From NCBI GenBank assembly GCA_021799315.1, contig JAJZAR010000005.1, forward strand, positions 1-28,666: DNA of 28,666 bases. Direction: 5' to 3'. The notes beneath the pieces are model-generated. The model did no database searches, had not been told where the DNA came from, and was given only the letters and a program-made list of their open reading frames with translations. The number at the start of each line of letters is the position of its first letter. Within the stretch, counting starts at the first letter, position 1. The DNA comes from Thermoplasmata archaeon. Lineage in GTDB: Archaea > Thermoplasmatota > Thermoplasmata > Thermoplasmatales > Thermoplasmataceae. Below, in pieces: positions 7,664-15,782 of this stretch. The translations under genes and the position numbers were made by a program.

Positions 7664-9421
7664 TTACCCAAGGAGCATTTTCGTTCTTACTTTTTCCAGC
7701 TGTGCATCTTCCCTATCTTCAATTATTTCGTATTTGTCAAAGGGTGCTTTTGCCAGTGCGAGCTCGATTGTAGTCATTATTCCCCTGCGGAAAAGAGTGA
7801 CCTTAATCCTTTCACCTGGAGAATAATCCTTCAAACTGTCCAATAGTTCTGATTTGCCTCTTTTCGATAGGGGAGAAAGGAATCTGGAATTCATCTTAAA
7901 ATTATCAATGGCCACTATCTCGTCATCAGGAAATATGCCTGACCTTTGAGCAGGGTAATCCTCTATTACCTGAGCAACCCTTTTCCCATCACTGTCTAAG
8001 ATGACACCCATGAATCCGTACCCCTTTTCCCTGTCCACCTCTTTATCTGAGTAGGTGCGAGTCAGATTCAGCCCTATTTTTTTTAATTCAGATGTAAAAT
8101 CTATATTGTCTGTAGAATGCACATATCTGGAGAAAAATGGTTGGAAGTCCAGCCCTGATACATCAGACAATACTGCAAGGAGATCCTTCTCTATGAAACC
8201 TTTTCCGTCCTTATTGTATTTCTCATACATGTGTTTAATGGCCTCATCAAGATTCTTGGTGCCCTTTGTATATTCACTTATTCTGAGGCTTAACATGAAC
8301 CCCAGTATTTCTCCTTTGAGATAGTATGAAACATAGCTGTTTATGTTGTTTGGCGAAGGCCGATAAAGTTTTATCCATGCATCCAGTGACGAATCTGCGG
8401 CAGATTCAAAGTTTTTACCTGGAGTCATATCGTAAATGCGCAGTGCCGATGCAAGATGCTCATAATATTCTTCAGAAGTAATGAGACCTGCTCTGAGCAA
8501 AATGACCATGGCAAAATAATTCGTTACTCCTTCTGATACCCAGAGAGAAGGCGTATATACTTCCTCTTTGTAATTGAATGGCCCAAGTTCCACGGGGCGT
8601 ATCCTTTTAACATTCCACAGGTGGAAATATTCATGGGAAACAATGGACAGAAAATGGTTATAATCTTCGCGTTTTCCAAAGGTGAACATGGGCACGCCAA
8701 TTGTGGTTGAGTTCAGATGCTCCAATCCTCCGCTGCCGTTTTCCAGAAGATGGATTATGAACACATATCGCTTATATGGGAGAGAGCCGAAAATACCCTT
8801 TGCCGTTTCCACAATTTTACGTATATCATTCACCAGCTTATCCTGATTTTCGTTTCCCCTACCATAAAGAGCTATTTCATGCTCCTTACCATCTACAATA
8901 AATTGAAGGACTCTGTGAGCTCCTATTTCCATTGGGCAATCAACAAAAATATCATAGTTTGTCGCTCTGAACTTGTTTTCTCCAATTTTTTCCATACCAG
9001 TGGAGATCTTCCAGTTTTCCCATGGCTTTACAATAAGTTCCACAGATTGATCCTTATAGCCCTCAAGATACATGAAAATGTTTGTGCCGTTAAGGTAAGC
9101 ATGGGTGGTATCAAGGTGGCATCCTCTTACATTGAGTTCACCTGCATACACTTCATAGGTTATTATGAAGCTTTTGGCGTTTCCGTTGAAAATTTTCCAT
9201 GTGGACTTATCTTTTTTAGAGGTTTCGACAGATTCTCCTTCTGGTGTCTTGACCTTTAGCATTCTTACGTTTCGTGCATAGTCTCTGATAGAATAGGATC
9301 CAGGAGTCCAGGCAGGCATTGTTACCATAGATATATCTTCTGACACGGAATCCACATTCATAGTGACCTGAAAAAATCCACTGGAAGGGTCCCTCATTTC
9401 CAGTATATAAAGAACTTTCAT
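7664..9421 (-). CDS. M61-family (glycyl aminopeptidase-like) metallopeptidase with PDZ domain
   Basis: 585 residues. An N-terminal beta-rich domain (1-180) carries MPAWTPGSYSIRDYAR, typical of M61. The catalytic domain has GGLEHLNST (231-239), the zinc site HEYFH (H263, E264, H267), HLWNVKRIRP after it, and the third ligand in WVSEG (E297). The C-terminal part (about 475-565) is a PDZ domain: GFMGVIL, then VIEDYPAQRSGIFPDDEIVAID. M61 enzymes are zinc aminopeptidases with a preference for N-terminal Gly/Ala; the PDZ probably assists substrate binding. No signal peptide is seen, so it should be cytoplasmic. The ATG lies 4 nt after the hemB stop, behind GAGGT, so the two genes form an operon. 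Confidence 0.92.
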   Translation of the reverse strand: MKVLYILEMRDPSSGFFQVTMNVDSVSEDISMVTMPAWTPGSYSIRDYARNVRMLKVKTPEGESVETSKKDKSTWKIFNGNAKSFIITYEVYAGELNVRGCHLDTTHAYLNGTNIFMYLEGYKDQSVELIVKPWENWKISTGMEKIGENKFRATNYDIFVDCPMEIGAHRVLQFIVDGKEHEIALYGRGNENQDKLVNDIRKIVETAKGIFGSLPYKRYVFIIHLLENGSGGLEHLNSTTIGVPMFTFGKREDYNHFLSIVSHEYFHLWNVKRIRPVELGPFNYKEEVYTPSLWVSEGVTNYFAMVILLRAGLITSEEYYEHLASALRIYDMTPGKNFESAADSSLDAWIKLYRPSPNNINSYVSYYLKGEILGFMLSLRISEYTKGTKNLDEAIKHMYEKYNKDGKGFIEKDLLAVLSDVSGLDFQPFFSRYVHSTDNIDFTSELKKIGLNLTRTYSDKEVDREKGYGFMGVILDSDGKRVAQVIEDYPAQRSGIFPDDEIVAIDNFKMNSRFLSPLSKRGKSELLDSLKDYSPGERIKVTLFRRGIMTTIELALAKAPFDKYEIIEDREDAQLEKVRTKMLLG

Positions 9422-9425
9422 TATT

Positions 9426-10421
9426 CTACCTCGAGGTCAATTTTAGGTTTTCATTTAAAGGTTTCCCTAAGATTTCACATAATTGGACTGCGAAATATGT
9501 AATGAATATATCAGCACCAGCTCTGAAGACAGACGTGGCATATTCTAAAATTATATCCTGGTCAAAAACACCTTCCATGATCGCATTTTTAATCATGTTA
9601 TATTCACCACTCACGCCATATACTGCAAGAGGTTTGTTAAACGTCGTGGAGGCCTCTTTCACAATGTCCAGATAGAATAGGGAGGGTTTGACCATAATTA
9701 TGTCTGCTCCTTCCTGTATATCTAGATCTATTTCCCTCATTGCTTCTCTTGAATTTGCGCTGTCCATTTGATATGATCGTCTGTTTCCGTAAGCAGGTGT
9801 TGATTTTGCAGCATCTCTGAAGGGTCCGTAGAGGTTTGATGCGTATTTAGCGGAGTATGCCATTATGGGGGTATTCTTGAATCCTGCTCTGTCCAGTGCT
9901 TTGCGTATACTCAGAATCTGCCCGTCCATCATTCCGCTTGGCGCTATCATATCAGAGCCAGCTCTCGCTTGACTGCTAGCTATCTTGGCATAAATTTCCA
10001 GAGTGGTATCGTTGTCCACATCCCCATCTCTAATGATCCCACAGTGGCCGTGATCAGTATATTCACACATACACAGATCGGTGATTACCAGCAGACCAGC
10101 GTTCTTAAGGATTGGAATTGCTTTCTGCACGATGGCATCTTCTGCGTATGCCTGAGTTCCTTCATCGTCCTTTTTTGATGGAATGCCAAAAAGGAGTACA
10201 TTGTGCACTCCTTTATTCACAAGGGTTTGTGCGTAGTGCTTCAAACTATTAAGATCATAACTGAATACGTCTGGCATACTTTTAATTGGGGTTGGTGAGT
10301 CAATGGTTTCATCCACAAAAACAGGCATAACTAGTTTGTCAAGAATTATTTGTGTTTCCCTCACCAGTTTCCTCATATGTTCACTGGACCGTGTTCTTCT
10401 GAGCCGCATATCTGGATACAT
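9426..10421 (-). CDS. hemB: Delta-aminolevulinic acid dehydratase (porphobilinogen synthase)
   Basis: Condenses two 5-aminolevulinate molecules to porphobilinogen in tetrapyrrole synthesis. The 331-residue length is standard. The zinc-binding cysteines of the Zn-dependent class are present in DLCMCEYTDHGHCGI (C117, C119, C127). The two active-site lysines are K192 (YSAKYAS) and the Schiff-base K245 (IMVKPSLFYLD). Other signatures are PSGMMDGQI, YGNRRSYQMD and LAVYGVSGEYNM. The ATG follows a TATA-like element at 24 nt. It is the first gene of a two-gene unit with the M61 peptidase; no other heme genes are adjacent. Confidence 0.97.
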   Translation of the reverse strand: MYPDMRLRRTRSSEHMRKLVRETQIILDKLVMPVFVDETIDSPTPIKSMPDVFSYDLNSLKHYAQTLVNKGVHNVLLFGIPSKKDDEGTQAYAEDAIVQKAIPILKNAGLLVITDLCMCEYTDHGHCGIIRDGDVDNDTTLEIYAKIASSQARAGSDMIAPSGMMDGQILSIRKALDRAGFKNTPIMAYSAKYASNLYGPFRDAAKSTPAYGNRRSYQMDSANSREAMREIDLDIQEGADIIMVKPSLFYLDIVKEASTTFNKPLAVYGVSGEYNMIKNAIMEGVFDQDIILEYATSVFRAGADIFITYFAVQLCEILGKPLNENLKLTSR

Positions 10422-10439
10422 GATTGGTGATTCTCACGA

Positions 10440-10450
10440 AATATATGAAC
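10440..10450 (-). promoter_or_regulatory. TATA box of hemB
   Basis: gttcatatatt on the minus strand, about 24 nt before the ATG at 10421. Confidence 0.5.
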
Positions 10451-10570
10451 ATATCAGAGAATATTATTTTAGTAGCAGTGAGGTGAAATTTTAGAGTCCA
10501 CTTGGTTAATGTAGGCGTGAGATAGATTGAACAAAAATAAAAATGAAAACCTCTCTTTTTGAAATGCAGG

Positions 10571-12019
10571 TCACACAGATTCGATTAATTTATAGGATGC
10601 CCAACCGAGTTCATCCTTATACATCTGTATATTAAAATGCGTATTCCCGCTGGAATTCAAAAATGTGAAGCCTTCCTTTTCATGAATGTGTATGGAAAAT
10701 GTAGCATGATGACCTATTTTTTCATAAAAATCATTATCGCAAATGAGAAATACACTGCCTGTCAATCGGATTTCATTGAGAATGGCAAGAAAGTCTCCAA
10801 TGAACTTATCCCCATATGTAAAGTTCAAAAAGTCCGTTGAAAAAATGTAAACATTTGGTTTCTTTGAAGCTCCTGTAAAATATTCTATAGCTTCGCCTGT
10901 AAAATCCTCTAAAAGGCTTTTGCCTTCCAGATTAATCACAGATGGATTTGTGCGCTTTGTCTTTGCTGCTGTAATATAGTGTCTGAGATGTTCCGCATCC
11001 GTAGTATTTGTAAAAATTTTTGAGGATTCGTAATTGCTGGAAGAAGCATCTATTACCCCCCTTTCATCTGCTATTGTTCTTCTTATCAGAGAATTTTTAA
11101 TAAGGTTTACAGCATAATCTGTTCTGTCTGAAATCTCCATCCGGTGTATAAGAACCAGATCGCCAACATCTACAAAATTTTTCCCTGAGGGGATTACATT
11201 TGCAATATCCTCATTTCCAAGACTTACCGTACCGTTATTATCATTTTCCGGTGGTGGGAGTGAAATTTGGGATGCGGGATAATCTCCAAAAAGAATTGGG
11301 AATAGGGAGAATCTACCATTTAAAAGAGAATATGAAAAGAAAGGCATGGAACCCAGAGAAATACCTCTGAGTTTCTCAATAGTCATAATTCTTACCAGAT
11401 AGTTATTGTCCGACTTTAGCGTTAAACTGACGACTCCATCTGAAAAATATTCAAGTTTTTCATTTGTTGTTGATTCCAGAACAACTATGAGCCCAGCTCC
11501 ACTTTTTTCCACGAGGTCGTTCTGAATTATGGAAAAAAGAGTGGATGCATCTATATCATATTTCTGGGCTATACCTTCAATAGAATCCATTATAACAATG
11601 GGACCAAGGTCAAAATTTGCATCTACGAAGGAATACATTGCATTGAGTTCAGGTATAACCTCTTTAATGTCAAAAATGAGTCCGTTCATTCCCGAAAAAT
11701 CCCTATCCACATTTTTCTCTTCCATAAGTTTTTCGAGTTTTTTAAGAGAGTCAGTGCTCACGTATTTGAACTGCTCAGTAAATGTGAATTTGTCCTTGTT
11801 GACCCTGTATGAGATCTCGTTTATGAAAGGAAAGTACTCCTGAAGAGGCTCGTCCGTGAAACGTGATGATAGAAAATAAATCGGCTGCTCTGCCCGGATA
11901 CGCGATGCTAGCTCTAGTGTGAACGTAGTTTTTCCTGTTCCTGGCCTCCCCTCTATAATAAGACTTTTTCCAAATTTCTGATTGAAGAAATCATGGAAAA
12001 TATCTAAAGGGTCGTTCAA
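10571..12019 (-). CDS. RecA/KaiC-superfamily ATPase, GvpD-like
   Basis: 482 residues. A RecA-type ATPase domain fills the first half: Walker A GRPGTGKTT (24-32), a strand IYFLSSRF, and Walker B GPIVIMDSIEG with D145. A sensor-like strand GLIVVLES and the pattern LRGISLGSMPFFSYSLLNGRFSLF follow. The second half is a mixed alpha/beta domain without recognised motifs. The arrangement resembles the archaeal KaiC/RAD55-like group, including GvpD, the regulator of gas-vesicle genes, but no gas-vesicle gene is visible. A role in regulation or signalling is inference. The TTG start at 12019 is supported by GGTGAT (12025-12030) upstream. It appears monocistronic. Confidence 0.7.
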   Translation of the reverse strand: MNDPLDIFHDFFNQKFGKSLIIEGRPGTGKTTFTLELASRIRAEQPIYFLSSRFTDEPLQEYFPFINEISYRVNKDKFTFTEQFKYVSTDSLKKLEKLMEEKNVDRDFSGMNGLIFDIKEVIPELNAMYSFVDANFDLGPIVIMDSIEGIAQKYDIDASTLFSIIQNDLVEKSGAGLIVVLESTTNEKLEYFSDGVVSLTLKSDNNYLVRIMTIEKLRGISLGSMPFFSYSLLNGRFSLFPILFGDYPASQISLPPPENDNNGTVSLGNEDIANVIPSGKNFVDVGDLVLIHRMEISDRTDYAVNLIKNSLIRRTIADERGVIDASSSNYESSKIFTNTTDAEHLRHYITAAKTKRTNPSVINLEGKSLLEDFTGEAIEYFTGASKKPNVYIFSTDFLNFTYGDKFIGDFLAILNEIRLTGSVFLICDNDFYEKIGHHATFSIHIHEKEGFTFLNSSGNTHFNIQMYKDELGWASYKLIESV

Positions 12020-12024
12020 GGTGC

Positions 12025-12030
12025 ATCACC
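12025..12030 (-). promoter_or_regulatory. Shine-Dalgarno GGTGAT of the RecA-like ATPase gene
   Basis: GGTGAT on the minus strand matches the 3' end of archaeal 16S rRNA and supports the TTG start at 12019, 5 nt downstream of the motif. Confidence 0.45.
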
Positions 12031-12568
12031 TAAATGGAATCTACTCAATAAACGTGAAGATTTCCTTACGATATATGCTTTTCTATCTTTAGCATGCATA
12101 AATGAGATAGGGTGTCAGTGCTTTATAGATAATATTACTTTGGATTTATTATTAACTACTATTGCGTATTATGATTGATTGTTGATGAAAGAATTACATT
12201 TACTGACAAACAATAAAAAGTTCCATAGTATTTATTTGATCAAAGCTTCATACTTTAATTCTAGGAAACTTAAACAAGAGTCCTGACGAACAGAAGATCA
12301 GGCAGGTTCAAACAGATTGAATATATCTCCCCTCCTTATTGTAAAAGTAGAAATTTAAGGTTAATGGAAGAAAATATGGCATACAAACATTTTAGAACAA
12401 AATACCTCTAAAAGAAGGGGCGCTTTAAATAAGAAGATGAAAAAATAACAAATGGAATATGATGAATAACAAGGGTATAGAGAAGTTTGATGTATAAACC
12501 CTAATGAGTGAACAAAAAAATATATATTGAACCTCTGCCAAACTCGGAAAAAGCAGTTAAAAGAAAAC
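12031..12568. other. Long AT-rich non-coding region between divergent genes
   Basis: About 540 bp without a convincing open frame, the longest gene-free stretch in the window. It holds several TATA-like A/T runs (near 12351-12361, 12423-12432 and 12526-12537), a palindrome TTTGATCAAA (12235-12244), a small hairpin CCTGA/TCAGG (12282-12302) and a TGATGA...CTGA pair flanked by complementary 6-mers (12178-12214). Together these could mean an unannotated RNA gene plus the control region of the ATPase and mdh genes, but nothing here is decisive. Confidence 0.5.
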
Positions 12569-12578
12569 CTCTATAACC
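12569..12578 (+). promoter_or_regulatory. TATA box of mdh, fixing the start at 12598
   Basis: ctctataacc centred about 25 nt before the ATG at 12598. It argues against the in-frame TTG at 12580, which lies almost on the box and upstream of the expected transcription start. Confidence 0.5.
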
Positions 12579-12597
12579 ATTGTTTACATTGTGTATT

Positions 12598-13566
12598 ATG
12601 AGATCTAAGATATCAGTTATAGGAGCTGGAAATGTGGGTGCTTCTGTTGCTCAATTTGTAGCATTGAAAGACTTGGGTGATGTATTTCTTTTTGATGTTG
12701 TGGACGGAGTTCCGGAAGGAAAAGGACTGGATATAATGGAGGGTACGCCTCACTGGGGAGTTGACAGTGTTGTGAAAGGATTTACAACAGTAGATAGTGG
12801 GAAGTATGAAAACCTCAAAGGATCAGATGTTATAGTTGTCACTGCAGGTCTGGCACGAAAACCGGGAATGAGCAGAGATGACCTTCTGGCTAAAAATGTG
12901 CAGATAATAAAGTCTGTTGCAGAAAATGTCAAGAAATACTCACCTGATTCTGTTGTTGTGATCGTGTCCAATCCTGCAGACACAATGGCATATGCTTTCC
13001 AGAAGGTAAGCGGAATAAATCCAAAGAAAATAATAGGACTTGGCGGCTCACTGGACAGTTCACGTTTCAGAACATTTCTTGCAATGGAGATAGGAGCATC
13101 AGTGCAGGATGTGAATGCCTTTGTCATTGGCGGACATGGAGATGACATGGTACCCTTTGTCAGATACTCATCAGTTGGAGGAATACCCATTGAGAGCATA
13201 CTTTCGAAAGAGAAAATAGATGAAATTGTGAAGAGGACAAGGTTCGGCGGCGGCGAGATAGTGGAATACCTGAAAACCGGAAGTGCGTATTATGCGCCTG
13301 GTATTGCAGTTGCAGCTATGGTGGAATCAATCATAAGAGACAAGAGAAGAATGATCCCCTGTGCATCCTACGTAGACGATGAAACTGCAAAACACTATTC
13401 CGCAAAGGGACTGTTCATAGGATTGCCCATACTCATAGGAGAACATGGCGTGGAGAAAATATTCAAAATAGATTTTAACACCGAAGAGAAGGCTCTATGG
13501 GACAAAACTGTCCAGTCCGTAAAGGGAAATGCTGAGAAAGTTGACAGCTTCCTTTCACAGGAATAA
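12598..13566 (+). CDS. mdh: Malate dehydrogenase (LDH/MDH superfamily)
   Basis: Interconverts malate and oxaloacetate with NAD(P). The 322-residue product opens with the Rossmann motif VIGAGNVG (7-14) and has D33 after the second strand, favouring NAD. The active-site loop LARKPGMSRDDLL has R87 and R93, and the substrate pair D153/R156 lies in GGSLDSSRFR. The catalytic histidine is H180 in IGGHGDDMVP. The R87 position with the RKPGMSR loop is of the malate, not lactate, type. The open frame extends 6 codons upstream to a TTG, rejected because of the promoter position and the usual family start just before the Rossmann strand. The stop is 1 nt from that of queC on the other strand. Confidence 0.95.
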   Translation: MRSKISVIGAGNVGASVAQFVALKDLGDVFLFDVVDGVPEGKGLDIMEGTPHWGVDSVVKGFTTVDSGKYENLKGSDVIVVTAGLARKPGMSRDDLLAKNVQIIKSVAENVKKYSPDSVVVIVSNPADTMAYAFQKVSGINPKKIIGLGGSLDSSRFRTFLAMEIGASVQDVNAFVIGGHGDDMVPFVRYSSVGGIPIESILSKEKIDEIVKRTRFGGGEIVEYLKTGSAYYAPGIAVAAMVESIIRDKRRMIPCASYVDDETAKHYSAKGLFIGLPILIGEHGVEKIFKIDFNTEEKALWDKTVQSVKGNAEKVDSFLSQE

Positions 13567-13567
13567 A

Positions 13568-13586
13568 TTATTTCTTTTTTCTTTTC
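13568..13586 (+). terminator. T-rich tract after mdh, inside the end of queC
   Basis: A pyrimidine-rich run with T6 directly after the mdh stop, fitting archaeal T-tract termination. On the minus strand the same bases encode the basic FLKRKKK tail of QueC. Confidence 0.4.
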
Positions 13587-14272
13587 AAAAAATCCAGATA
13601 AAAATCAGGATATTCAATATATTGTAAGGGGTCTTCAATCCCTGCTTCCATGAAACCTTTCAGTCGCAGGAGGCATGAGTCACAATGGCCGCAAGATTTT
13701 GTCCCGCCTCTGTAACATGAGTATGTAAGTTCATAAGGAGCACCGAGCTCCGTACCCATCCTGACAATTTCAGCCTTTGACAGCTTCTGAAGAGGAGCGA
13801 TTATGCTCAGATTTGATGAAGGTCCATTGGCCAATCCTAATCTCAGGGTGTTTTGCATGGATCCTATAAAATCAGGCCTGCAATCAGGGTACCCTGAGTA
13901 GTCCACCGAGTTAACACCAATATAGATCTTGGAGGCGCCTTTTATATCCGCCAAAGCCCCCGCTATTGAAAGAAAGATGATGTTCCTGCCTGGCACGTAA
14001 GTGTTTGGTATACCTTCCCTGTTAACACTGCCCTCGTCAACTTCTGATTCGCTGGTCAGAGAACTGGAGCCGATCTGTCTCATGTCAATGTTTATTACCT
14101 TCCTCTCTACACCCAGACGTTCAGCCACCCTGCGGGATGATTCCATTTCAATAACATGGCGTTGCCCATAGTTAAAGCTTAGACCAAAAATTTCATCGCC
14201 CCGGCTCTTGGCATAGGTAGCAACGGTGGTCGAATCCAATCCGCCTGACATGAGAACCAAAGCCTTGCTCAA
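13568..14272 (-). CDS. queC: 7-cyano-7-deazaguanine (preQ0) synthase
   Basis: Converts 7-carboxy-7-deazaguanine to preQ0 using ATP and ammonia; in archaea preQ0 is inserted at position 15 of tRNA to make archaeosine. The 234-residue protein has the PP-loop SGGLDS (9-14), the family segment FNYGQRH, TYVPGRN (91-97) and the zinc-binding cysteines C186, C194, C197 and C200 in CYRGGTKSCGHCDSC. Its ATG overlaps the queD stop codon by 4 nt. The last seven residues are basic and coincide with the T-rich terminator-like tract of mdh on the other strand. Confidence 0.96.
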   Translation of the reverse strand: MSKALVLMSGGLDSTTVATYAKSRGDEIFGLSFNYGQRHVIEMESSRRVAERLGVERKVINIDMRQIGSSSLTSESEVDEGSVNREGIPNTYVPGRNIIFLSIAGALADIKGASKIYIGVNSVDYSGYPDCRPDFIGSMQNTLRLGLANGPSSNLSIIAPLQKLSKAEIVRMGTELGAPYELTYSCYRGGTKSCGHCDSCLLRLKGFMEAGIEDPLQYIEYPDFYLDFLKRKKK

Positions 14273-14739
14273 AATTCCTCACTCCATGTGGCATTCTGCC
14301 CGGGACCTTCAAAAAGTGTTACTCTTAACCCATGAACGTTATTTCCAAATTTAATTTTCTCTTTCAGCTTTTCGCAGAAAAATCGTGAAAGTTGCTCTGA
14401 CGAGCTTTCTTCCAGAGGGCATTCATAAATGAACTCAATTGGCACAGATAGATGCTTTTCCTCATATGTGATTTCTAGGTTGGTTCCACTCTTCTTGAGT
14501 ATTATATCTCTGGAGCGCATTGGAATAATAAGTTTATGATCTATATCTTCCAGTAATTCCCGTATGGAATGTTTGAGTTCCACAAAATCCATGATCATGC
14601 CCTTCTCCATTACCCCATAGATTCTAACATCCACAGTGTAATCATGACCGTGGAGTCTCCTGCACTTACTGTGATAGGGTATAAAATGAGCTGCAGAGAA
14701 CCTTAAATTTGTCTCTGCTCCTTTCACTTCAACATACAT
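14269..14739 (-). CDS. queD: 6-carboxy-tetrahydropterin synthase (QueD/PTPS family)
   Basis: Makes 6-carboxy-5,6,7,8-tetrahydropterin from dihydroneopterin triphosphate, an early step to preQ0. The zinc-binding histidines are H18 (FSAAHF), H30 and H32 (RLHGHDY); C26, just before them, is the catalytic cysteine, and DHKL (H68) is the usual active-site histidine. The C-terminal EGPGQNATW carries the family glutamate. The ATG at 14739 overlaps the SDR stop as TAATG, preceded by AAGGA; a longer in-frame version to 14775 would lie wholly inside the SDR gene and is unlikely. Length 156. QueE, the enzyme between QueD and QueC, is not in the window. Confidence 0.93.
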   Translation of the reverse strand: MYVEVKGAETNLRFSAAHFIPYHSKCRRLHGHDYTVDVRIYGVMEKGMIMDFVELKHSIRELLEDIDHKLIIPMRSRDIILKKSGTNLEITYEEKHLSVPIEFIYECPLEESSSEQLSRFFCEKLKEKIKFGNNVHGLRVTLFEGPGQNATWSEEF

Positions 14740-15581
14740 TATTCCTTTTTTCTTCGTGTTTTCATCATTTCCCAAATATCATCACCCATTTGTCTTATTT
14801 GATTGAATTCGCCTGCCCCTTCCAACCACTCCCCGCCATCAACAGTGATTATTTCACCGTTTATAAATGAGGCATTATCTCCAAGAAGAAAGAGTATGGC
14901 ATTCACCATGTCCTTAACTGTTCCCAGTCTACCCATGGGATTTCTTCCAGCCATGAATGTTTCCACATCCTCTGAGGGCATGAGATTATTCCATGCCCCT
15001 TCAGTTTTAAATGGTCCTGGTGCAACGCCATTCACTCTTATTCCTTTGTGCCCCCATTCCACAGCCAGACTTCTTGTAATGGCCCTCATCCCACCCTTGG
15101 CTGCAGCCGATGGAACTACATAAGCAGATCCTGTATCTGCATAGGTTGTCAGAATATTAACAATACTCCCTTTCTTGCCTTGTTTTATCCATGACTTTCC
15201 AATGTTGAGCATCACATTTATGCTTCCCAGAAGAACAATATCAATTACGGATTTGAATGCGTTTATTGACAGATCTTGGGTTCTTGCAATAAAGTTTCCA
15301 GCAGCATTATTGATCAGACCATCTATGATGTTATTTTCCATTATTCCATTAAGATAAAGATCGACCTCATGGTAGTCCCTGATATCACATACAGTGTAAT
15401 TGAAGGATTTTTTAGTATTCTCATTTAGATTCTGCGTTTCTCTGAGTTGTTCTTCCCTTCTGCCAATGGAGTAAACGCTGGCGCCCAGATTGCAGAGATT
15501 CAGGGCCAGATCCCTGCCAAGACCTGATCCTGCGCCTGTAACAATATAAGATTTACCTTTAAATTCTGATTCTACTCCCAT
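14739..15581 (-). CDS. Short-chain dehydrogenase, 2,4-dienoyl-CoA reductase-like
   Basis: 280 residues with a Rossmann motif TGAGSGLG (15-22), NNAAGNF (91-97), and RVNGVAPGP. The classical SDR YxxxK is absent: the residue four before K162 is S158. Instead Y147 (TTYADTG), N96, S158 and K162 occupy the spacings I recall for human 2,4-dienoyl-CoA reductase (N148, Y199, S210, K214), giving a uniform offset of 52. NNAAGNF and AVEWGHKGIRVN are also typical of that group. The likely reaction is NADPH-dependent reduction of an enoyl or dienoyl thioester, although archaea lack classical fatty acid synthesis, so the substrate is open. It is the first gene of an operon with queD and queC (TAATG, then ATGA). 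Confidence 0.8.
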   Translation of the reverse strand: MGVESEFKGKSYIVTGAGSGLGRDLALNLCNLGASVYSIGRREEQLRETQNLNENTKKSFNYTVCDIRDYHEVDLYLNGIMENNIIDGLINNAAGNFIARTQDLSINAFKSVIDIVLLGSINVMLNIGKSWIKQGKKGSIVNILTTYADTGSAYVVPSAAAKGGMRAITRSLAVEWGHKGIRVNGVAPGPFKTEGAWNNLMPSEDVETFMAGRNPMGRLGTVKDMVNAILFLLGDNASFINGEIITVDGGEWLEGAGEFNQIRQMGDDIWEMMKTRRKKE

Positions 15582-15750
15582 GATCGGATAAGATAAGAAA
15601 AGAACAAAATCTTTTCTCTATCAACATAGGACCAAATCCTTACTGAATTTTGTAGAAAAGGAGTATCTAATGAAATTTCATTGAATTACTATATGACATA
15701 AATTGTCAATGAACAATGGAGTATCTGTAAAATCGCCTCGAATCAGATAA

Positions 15751-15760
15751 TAAGATATAC
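15751..15760 (+). promoter_or_regulatory. TATA box of the tRNA-Arg gene
   Basis: taagatatac centred about 27 nt before the first base of the tRNA. Confidence 0.6.
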
Positions 15761-15782
15761 CATTTTGCAATTCTGACCGGAA

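Noticed and set aside
8717..9259. 180-codon plus-strand open frame opposite the M61 gene
   Set aside because: It lies wholly inside the clearly coding M61 gene and its translation shows no family pattern.
12282..12302. CCTGA/TCAGG hairpin as a terminator or RNA gene
   Set aside because: A 5-bp stem with an 11-nt loop and no T tract is too weak to call by itself.
12364..12411. Tiny 15-codon open frame in the non-coding region
   Set aside because: No ribosome binding site at useful spacing, no recognisable peptide, and chance frames of this size are common in AT-rich DNA.
12450..12510. C/D-box RNA beginning at an ATGATGA near 12450
   Set aside because: The C-like box is present but no CTGA box follows at the required spacing.
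14740..14775. Longer QueD reading frame starting at 14775
   Set aside because: It lies inside the SDR gene, adds no conserved sequence and ignores the TAATG junction with an AAGGA motif.
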